DNA of 11,074 nucleotides. It comes from DATLCI01 sp046714215. GTDB taxonomy: Bacteria > Acidobacteriota > Terriglobia > Terriglobales > Acidobacteriaceae. The notes beneath the pieces are model-generated. The model was not told the DNA's origin and ran no database searches. It worked only from the letters and a program-made list of their open reading frames with translations. The first letter of the stretch is position 1. Each line of letters starts with the position of its first letter. The stretch is taken from positions 1 through 11,074 of the forward strand of contig JBKKBM010000004.1 of NCBI GenBank assembly GCA_046714215.1. The letters are read 5' to 3'. A program made the position numbers and the translations under genes. Below, one piece after another: positions 6,658 through 11,074 of the stretch.

Positions 6658-7410
6658 TCACTTCGCAAAATACATGAGCGCCACGATCCCCAGCCACAGC
6701 GCTCCCATAAAGTGCCAATACCACGCGCTGATGTCGGTCGCCACCTGGCGCGACTCCATCGGACGCCCCATCGCCGTCGCCGCGGCCGCCCAGGTCAACG
6801 CGATCAACCCACCCAGTAAATGCAGCGCATGCGCTCCTGTCAGCAGGAAGAAGAACGAGCTACTCGGGTTCGTCTTCACGAACCAGCCCGCAAAATTCAA
6901 CTGCTTCCACGCCTCATACTGCCCGGCAAGAAAGCCGATGCCCAACACCAAGGTGATCCCCAGCCACGGTAACGCACGCCGCCGCGTAGGCCGCCCCATG
7001 CCTAGCCACTCTTCGGTCAGCGCCGGTTCGTGGAACATCTGCCGTCGCGCCAGTTCCGCCGTCACGCTGCTGACGATGAGCAGCACCGTATTCAGCCAGA
7101 GGATTGTCGGCAACGCCAGCGGACGCCAATCGTGGATAAACTCACCCGTCGTAGCATCCATCTTGCCGCCACCCTGGCGCACCAAGTACGCACTCGCCAG
7201 CGCCAGAAAAAAGATCATGATGCCTACCGCCCCCGCGCCCAACCCAACGCGCGCCCGCAACAACCTACGCCGCAGCCGCGGATTACCCTCGGGCTGCCGT
7301 CGTGATTCGTCGCCCCCACCACCTCCACCCGGCGGACGCACATCCGGACCCCGCCCGCCGCCGTCGATTTTCGGCTCTTGTACCTCATTCGTAATGGCAA
7401 CATTGCTCAT
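6658..7410 (-). CDS. ctaE: Cytochrome c oxidase subunit III (250 aa)
   Basis: Subunit III of the aa3-type oxidase, a membrane protein that stabilises subunit I and supports proton uptake. Five membrane helices are visible (about 57-78, 98-120, 147-168, 185-210, 228-249), so it is the five-helix form lacking the first two helices of the seven-helix mitochondrial type; this form is common in bacteria. Family features are the GFLAGQYEAW stretch (159-168), TGAHALHLLGG (191-201) and the end motif AWYWHFMGALW (229-239). An unusual N-terminal tail of about 50 residues precedes helix 1 and contains a Gly/Pro run (residues 17-33, six glycines in a row) followed by an Arg-rich segment, predicted cytoplasmic. 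It starts at ATG 2 bp after the ctaD stop and is followed after 10 bp by the small CxxC protein, so translational coupling is likely. Confidence 0.95.
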   Translation of the reverse strand: MSNVAITNEVQEPKIDGGGRGPDVRPPGGGGGGDESRRQPEGNPRLRRRLLRARVGLGAGAVGIMIFFLALASAYLVRQGGGKMDATTGEFIHDWRPLALPTILWLNTVLLIVSSVTAELARRQMFHEPALTEEWLGMGRPTRRRALPWLGITLVLGIGFLAGQYEAWKQLNFAGWFVKTNPSSSFFFLLTGAHALHLLGGLIALTWAAAATAMGRPMESRQVATDISAWYWHFMGALWLGIVALMYFAK

Positions 7411-7412
7411 GC

Positions 7413-9122
7413 TCAGTTAGATGTCTCCCGCGCCGGGGCTGACTGCACGGTGAAATCACTCCCGCTCGCATTCGGCCCATACTCATACGGCCCATAATGG
7501 ACGACTACCGCCCCCGCAGATGTCTGCCACTCCAGAGAAGTTGACTCCCACGGATTCGCCCCCGCCATCGCCCCGCGCCGCATACTCCAGAAGAGGTTGA
7601 ACAAGAACACCGCCTGCGCCGATATCAATCCCACTGCCGCAATCGTCACCCAGGTCTGCAAGGGCAGTAGCGCCTGCAGATACTCGGCCGACCCCGTTAC
7701 CTGCGCATACCGCCGTGGATGTCCCGCCATACCCAGAAAATGCATGGGCAGGAACGTCGCATATGCCCCGACAAACGTCAGCCAAAAGTGGGCGCGCCCC
7801 AGCGACTCACTCATCAAGCGCCCGCCAAACAGCTTCGGAAACCAGTAATACGTCCCGGCAAAAATGGCGAACACCGCCGCCATGCCCATGATCATGTGAA
7901 AGTGCGCGACCACAAAATAAGTGTCATGCAGATACGCGTCGATGGTCGGCTGCGCCAATATGGGTCCGCTGAGGCCTCCTGTTACAAATAAAGACACGAA
8001 GCCAATCGAGAACAGCATCGGCACCGTCAGTCGGATCCGCCCGCGCCATAATGTGGCCAGCCAGTTCACCGTCTTGACGCTGCTCGGGATCGCCACCACC
8101 ATCGTCAGCGTGGCAAATGCCAGAGTCGCATAGGGGTTCAGTCCCGCGATGAACATATGGTGGCCCCACACCAGAAATCCGAAAAAGCCGATGGCCATGG
8201 TCGAGAACACCATCGCCGCGTAGCCGAACACCGGCTTGCGTGAGAACGTCGACAGCAAATGTGAAGTCAGTCCCATCCCCGGCAGAATGGCGATGTACAC
8301 CTCCGGATGCCCGAAGAACCAGAACAGGTGTTGCCACAACAGCGGCGACCCGCCCGAATGTTTGATGGCCGCACCATTCACCATCAGGCCAGCGGGAACA
8401 AAGAAGCTGGTGCCTAGATGTCGATCCGCGAAGAGCAGTAAGGTAGCCGCCAGCAGCACGCTGAACGCCAGCAAGGTAAGTTGCGCGGTCACAAACCACG
8501 ACCACACCGTCAGCGGCATCCGCATCAGACTCATGCCCGGCGCGCGCAATCGCAGAGTGGTCGCAATGAAATTGACTGCGCCCAGCACCGAGCCAAAACA
8601 AAAGACGCTGATGCCGACTATCCACAGGTCCATCCCCAGACCTTGTCCCGGCCCGGAAGAGGGAATTGCGCTCAGCGGCGGATACTGCGTCCATCCCGAT
8701 TGCGACGCTCCACCCTCGGCCACCAGCGCCGCCACCACGATTACGAACGCCCACGCCGTCAGCCAGAAGGACAAGAGGTTCATCACCGGGAACGCCATCC
8801 GCCGCGCTCCGATCTGCTCCGGCAATATCAGATTGCCGAACGCGCTCTGCGGCGCCGTCGTCAGGACGAAGAACACCATCAGCGTGCCGTGCATCGTCAT
8901 GTACGCAAGGTAACCTTCCGGCTTGATCTCACCCAGTAAGGGAATGCGCATCGTGGGCCACACCACATGCAGCCGCATGATGAGCGAGAGCACCATGCCG
9001 ACCAGCACCGCCGCCAGCGAGAGAAAGAAATACTGCCGGCCGATCATGCGATGGTCGGTCGCAAAAATATACCGCCGCAGGAATCCCGGCTCGGTTGTCA
9101 CCGTCTCTGGCTGCGGCTTCAC
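7413..9122 (-). CDS. ctaD: Cytochrome c oxidase subunit I (569 aa)
   Basis: Catalytic subunit of a haem-copper oxidase, reducing O2 to water at a haem a3-CuB centre in the cytoplasmic membrane. All ligands are present: His78 and His409 for the low-spin haem, His407 for the high-spin haem, His272, His321 and His322 for CuB, and Tyr276 for the His-Tyr crosslink. The GHPEVY motif (271-276) has Glu274, placing it in the A1 class; the K-channel lysine is Lys350 (IPSSVK), and the propionate arginines are Arg470-Arg471. About twelve membrane helices fit the length. Oddity: the D-channel entry motif, normally DMAFP, reads RMAFP, with Arg108 replacing the conserved Asp, while Asn97, Asn115, Ser118 and Asn184 remain. 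The start is GTG, overlapping the ctaC stop by 4 bp (GTGA), with a G-rich sequence just upstream. The last 40 residues after the final helix are a polar tail. Confidence 0.97.
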   Translation of the reverse strand: MKPQPETVTTEPGFLRRYIFATDHRMIGRQYFFLSLAAVLVGMVLSLIMRLHVVWPTMRIPLLGEIKPEGYLAYMTMHGTLMVFFVLTTAPQSAFGNLILPEQIGARRMAFPVMNLLSFWLTAWAFVIVVAALVAEGGASQSGWTQYPPLSAIPSSGPGQGLGMDLWIVGISVFCFGSVLGAVNFIATTLRLRAPGMSLMRMPLTVWSWFVTAQLTLLAFSVLLAATLLLFADRHLGTSFFVPAGLMVNGAAIKHSGGSPLLWQHLFWFFGHPEVYIAILPGMGLTSHLLSTFSRKPVFGYAAMVFSTMAIGFFGFLVWGHHMFIAGLNPYATLAFATLTMVVAIPSSVKTVNWLATLWRGRIRLTVPMLFSIGFVSLFVTGGLSGPILAQPTIDAYLHDTYFVVAHFHMIMGMAAVFAIFAGTYYWFPKLFGGRLMSESLGRAHFWLTFVGAYATFLPMHFLGMAGHPRRYAQVTGSAEYLQALLPLQTWVTIAAVGLISAQAVFLFNLFWSMRRGAMAGANPWESTSLEWQTSAGAVVVHYGPYEYGPNASGSDFTVQSAPARETSN

Positions 9123-9955
9123 TTCGTGCCCCCCGCCAGCTTTTCTCCCCCAAGCTTTCCTGCCAGCATCCAGCGCACAAACTCACCTTCAGGCAATACT
9201 TTAAGTTTGGCATTCATCTGGTGATGCAATTGGCCGCAAAGCTCCGCGCAGACGATCTCGTATTCGCCCGTCTGGTCAACCTTGAAATGGATCTTTATGT
9301 CCATCCCCGGGACCGCATCTTGCTTCAGCCGCAACTCCGGTACGAAAAAGCTATGAATCACATCCTGGGAATGTAAGGTGACTTCGACCTCCCGCCCCAC
9401 CGGCAGCGCCAACACCGCCGAAACTTTATCGTCTGCCCCCGCCGCATCGTCCGGGTCCAGACCCAGCGGATTTCCCAGCGACGCATCCCGCAACTCCAGC
9501 TTGGTGGCGCCGAACTTCCCATCAGCTCCGGGATAGCGGAAGTACCACTGAAACTGCTGACCCGTGATCTCGACCTTTATTACATTCGCGGCCTGGCTGC
9601 TCTCGCGTGTCGGCCCAATAAACGTATGTTTCGCCCAACTCTGCGCGGCAAGCAGGTTGAATCCCAGGAAGAGCAGCGTCGCCAGTGCCACGCTGCCAGC
9701 TTCCAGGAGCTGAGAAGAGCTACGCAACTCGCGCGGGTCGGAAGCGCTCCTCGTCTCACGATGCCGCCACACCATCCACCCCAGCACCACCTGAGCCAGG
9801 ACAAACACTACTCCCAAGACGATGAGACTGATCTGTAGATGGGAATCGGCGCGGAGGGCACCTACCGAGATCGCTGCCGGCATCCAGCTCTGCGCGAATA
9901 GGTAAGCGGTGGCCAACGTGATCAGCCACAACAGCAGCAGTAGTGCCAGCGCCAT
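9119..9955 (-). CDS. ctaC: Cytochrome c oxidase subunit II, CuA-containing (278 aa)
   Basis: Receives electrons from cytochrome c and passes them to subunit I. The periplasmic cupredoxin domain (about 120-255) has the complete CuA site: His201 in VIHSF, then C236-A-E-L-C240-G-x-x-H244-x-x-M247. The aromatic patch used for electron entry is represented by QFQWYFRYP (134-142), and KQDAVPG (211-217) is typical. The CuA ligands mark a cytochrome c oxidase rather than a quinol oxidase, and there is no fused cytochrome c domain (no CxxCH). Three hydrophobic segments occur (1-22, 40-63, 84-106) instead of the usual two, so the first may be a signal peptide or an extra helix. The ATG start lacks a visible Shine-Dalgarno, and no convincing promoter was found upstream. 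It is the first gene of the operon and overlaps ctaD by 4 bp. Confidence 0.96.
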   Translation of the reverse strand: MALALLLLLWLITLATAYLFAQSWMPAAISVGALRADSHLQISLIVLGVVFVLAQVVLGWMVWRHRETRSASDPRELRSSSQLLEAGSVALATLLFLGFNLLAAQSWAKHTFIGPTRESSQAANVIKVEITGQQFQWYFRYPGADGKFGATKLELRDASLGNPLGLDPDDAAGADDKVSAVLALPVGREVEVTLHSQDVIHSFFVPELRLKQDAVPGMDIKIHFKVDQTGEYEIVCAELCGQLHHQMNAKLKVLPEGEFVRWMLAGKLGGEKLAGGTK

Positions 9956-10006
9956 ATGGCTATTTAATCATGCCGGAAAGCCATCTGGCGGTGTCTAATC
10001 AAAAGA

Positions 10007-10269
10007 GTGAAGAAGGTTGCAATAGTCGCGCTCGTCGTCTTCGGCATACTCGCCTTGCCGATTGCGTATTCCACCTATGGATAGCGCCCAATTGGTTTGT
10101 ATTTTCTGAAGGTGATGTAAATCCGCCATGTTCGATCTTCGAAGCTGATGAACACGATCTCAATAGTCCGGGGGCGCTGGTTTCAAAGCCGGTTGTGGAA
10201 AGAGGAGTTCTTAGATTCGCGACCAAGGATGGAAAGCACATCCAGTTGAAGCTCAGTGGCAGTGAATAA
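10007..10269 (+). pseudogene. Small secreted protein gene broken by a frameshift (unknown family)
   Basis: From GTG at 10007 the frame encodes a near-ideal signal peptide (MKKVAIVALVVFGILALPIA) and then hits TAG at 10082. Directly there, the -1 frame (from codon 10081) continues open for 62 codons with protein-like content (APNWFVFSEGDVNPP to IQLKLSGSE) and stops with TAA at 10267. The upstream part of that second frame is Arg/His/Cys-rich and looks like a shadow. Joining the two gives an exported protein of about 87 residues, so one base seems to be missing near 10076-10084, either as a real mutation or a sequencing error. The stretch 10081-10260 is about 48% G+C by hand count against about 63% in pdxT, unlike its neighbours. 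It is the only plus-strand gene candidate, divergent from ctaC. No family is recognised and the start is uncertain, with no clear ribosome binding site. Confidence 0.45.
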
Positions 10270-10306
10270 CCCCCGTCGAGCTCTTCTCTTCCGCTCTGAC
10301 TTTGCC

Positions 10307-10370
10307 TTCTCCGTGTCTCTGTGGTGAATGGTTTGCTCTTGACTTGGCTTTTCTCCGCGCCTCCGCGTTA
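10307..10370. repeat. Pair of purine-rich tandem-octamer repeats at the 3' end of pdxT
   Basis: On the minus strand two 20-base units read TAACGCGGAGGCGCGGAGAA (10370-10351) and CACCACAGAGACACGGAGAA (10326-10307). They agree at 14 of 20 positions, and four of the six differences are A/G transitions. Each unit is itself two copies of an octamer CRCRGAGR. The pair is separated by 24 bases. I recall similar CACAGAG/CGCGGAG intergenic repeats in many environmental bacteria, with no known function. The TAA stop codon of pdxT is the first three bases of the first unit. Nothing else was seen in 10270-10306. Confidence 0.6.
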
Positions 10371-10952
10371 AGAAGCCCGCCCATTCCTCACCAGCCGCAG
10401 AAACTCCGCATGCACCCGCGTGTCCTCTGACAGCTCCGGATGAAACGTCGCGGCCATCGTCTTGCCCTGGCGCACCAGCACCGGACTTCCATCGCGCAAG
10501 GCCAGCACTTCTACATCTTTACCGGTACGCGAGATCTTGGGCGCGCGGATAAATACTGACTCCAATGGCGCAGCTCCCAGCGTCGTCTGCAACTGCTCAA
10601 TGGAACTGTCGAGTTGCCGCCCATACGCGTTCCGTCGCACGGCCATGTCCATGGCCGCCAAACTGCGCTGCGGAGGATTCTCCACGTCCTTCGCCAGCAG
10701 AATGGCGCCAGCGCACGTGCCAAAGGTCGGCTTCGTGCGCACAAACTCACTTAGTTTTTCGAAGAATCCATCACGCTCAAGGAATTTGAGCATGGTCGAC
10801 GACTCACCGCCCGGCATCACCAGCGCATCGATGGCATCGAGTTGCTCCGGCCGGCGCACCAGCACTACGGTCGCGCCTAACTCTTCCAGTCGGCGACGGT
10901 GCGCATCAAAGTCGCCTTGTATTGCTAAAACGCCAACCGTCGGAGCGCCCAC
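10368..10952 (-). CDS. pdxT: PdxT, glutaminase subunit of pyridoxal 5'-phosphate synthase (194 aa)
   Basis: Hydrolyses glutamine and channels ammonia to PdxS for vitamin B6 (PLP) synthesis by the DXP-independent route. It is a class I glutamine amidotransferase with the full triad: nucleophile Cys80 in GTCAGAILL, and His171 with Glu173 in FHPELS. The oxyanion and glutamine-binding region PGGESST is at 47-53, and the N-terminal VGVLAIQGDF (6-15) is family-typical; the length matches the usual 190-200. The start is GTG, 5 bp after the pdxS stop, with no strong Shine-Dalgarno, so reinitiation or coupling from pdxS is likely. The gene ends within a purine-rich repeat that supplies its TAA. Confidence 0.97.
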   Translation of the reverse strand: MGAPTVGVLAIQGDFDAHRRRLEELGATVVLVRRPEQLDAIDALVMPGGESSTMLKFLERDGFFEKLSEFVRTKPTFGTCAGAILLAKDVENPPQRSLAAMDMAVRRNAYGRQLDSSIEQLQTTLGAAPLESVFIRAPKISRTGKDVEVLALRDGSPVLVRQGKTMAATFHPELSEDTRVHAEFLRLVRNGRAS

Positions 10953-10957
10953 AGCAG

Positions 10958-11074
10958 CTACCAGCCGCGCTTCTGCAGCATTTCGGCTTCGGGCATCGAG
11001 GCCACCGCCAAGCCCTTCATGCCGGTCAGGTCGCCGCTCACTTCCAGCAGCACCTTCGGATCATCAAAGTGCGT
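10958..11074 (-). CDS. pdxS: PdxS, PLP synthase subunit, C-terminal 38 residues (gene runs off the window)
   Basis: Translating the minus strand from the window edge gives THFDDPKVLLEVS, then a linker and EAEMLQKRGW before TAG. This matches the conserved PdxS C-terminus, in which a TH(Y/F)DDPKVL stretch and a terminal RGW are typical. PdxS is the synthase subunit, making PLP from ribose 5-phosphate, glyceraldehyde 3-phosphate and ammonia supplied by PdxT; the flexible C-terminus takes part in subunit contacts. The pdxS-pdxT order and 5-bp gap are the usual operon arrangement. The segment between EVS and the end is somewhat divergent (GDLTGMKGLAVASMP) from the common GLGEAM form. The rest of the gene lies beyond the right edge. 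Confidence 0.92.
   Translation of the reverse strand, partial: THFDDPKVLLEVSGDLTGMKGLAVASMPEAEMLQKRGW

Noticed and set aside
7924..8754. 276-codon minus-strand frame inside ctaD
   Set aside because: Alternative frame of a fully conserved subunit I gene; Arg/Gly/Ala-rich, no start signal, no recognisable fold.
9956..10060. Promoter for ctaC
   Set aside because: A TTGCAA and a TTAAAT can be found on the minus strand, but not at an acceptable spacing to each other or to good partner boxes.
9970..10269. Single intact plus-strand gene from the ATG at 9970
   Set aside because: Its first 37 residues are Arg/His/Cys-rich and overlie the signal peptide in the other frame; the frameshifted reading explains the sequence better.

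Overview
The window looks like a stretch of a high-G+C Acidobacteriota chromosome (Koribacter/Terriglobia-like). I infer this from the style of the proteins (UvrA, the aa3-oxidase subunits, PdxST) and from dispersed intergenic repeats that I recall from that phylum. No database was searched. All secure genes lie on the minus strand, so the window reads biologically from right to left. It is mostly housekeeping sequence with some unusual details.

Layout in transcription order. (1) 11074-10368: the last 38 codons of pdxS, then pdxT, which together form the pyridoxal 5'-phosphate synthase. (2) 10367-9956: a gap of about 400 bp, clearly lower in G+C, holding a purine-rich tandem repeat at the pdxT end and the remains of a small secreted protein gene on the plus strand, apparently split by a one-base frameshift. 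(3) 9955-6444: a tight cytochrome c oxidase operon, ctaC-ctaD-ctaE, plus a 67-aa membrane protein with a CxxC motif. Junctions are -4, +2 and +10 bp. (4) 6443-6151: an intergenic region with hairpin-forming repeats and a good sigma70-type promoter for uvrA. (5) 6150-26: a probable five-gene operon: uvrA, a secreted TPR protein (23-bp overlap), two small secreted helical proteins, and a SprT-like zinc metallopeptidase.

How the genes work together. PdxS and PdxT make vitamin B6. CtaC carries a complete CuA site and CtaD all the haem and CuB ligands, so the operon encodes a proton-pumping-type haem-copper oxidase fed by cytochrome c. However, the aspartate at the mouth of the D-channel is arginine in this CtaD. 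UvrA is the damage-recognition ATPase of nucleotide excision repair. Its downstream partners are mainly exported proteins of unknown role, ending in a SprT-like protease; that grouping is the nearest thing here to an uncharacterised functional unit.

No RNA genes, CRISPR arrays, insertion sequences or phage genes were seen. No classical new system is evident. The points most worth following up are the D-channel substitution, the broken plus-strand gene, the repeat-derived promoter of uvrA and the uvrA-TPR-SprT gene set.
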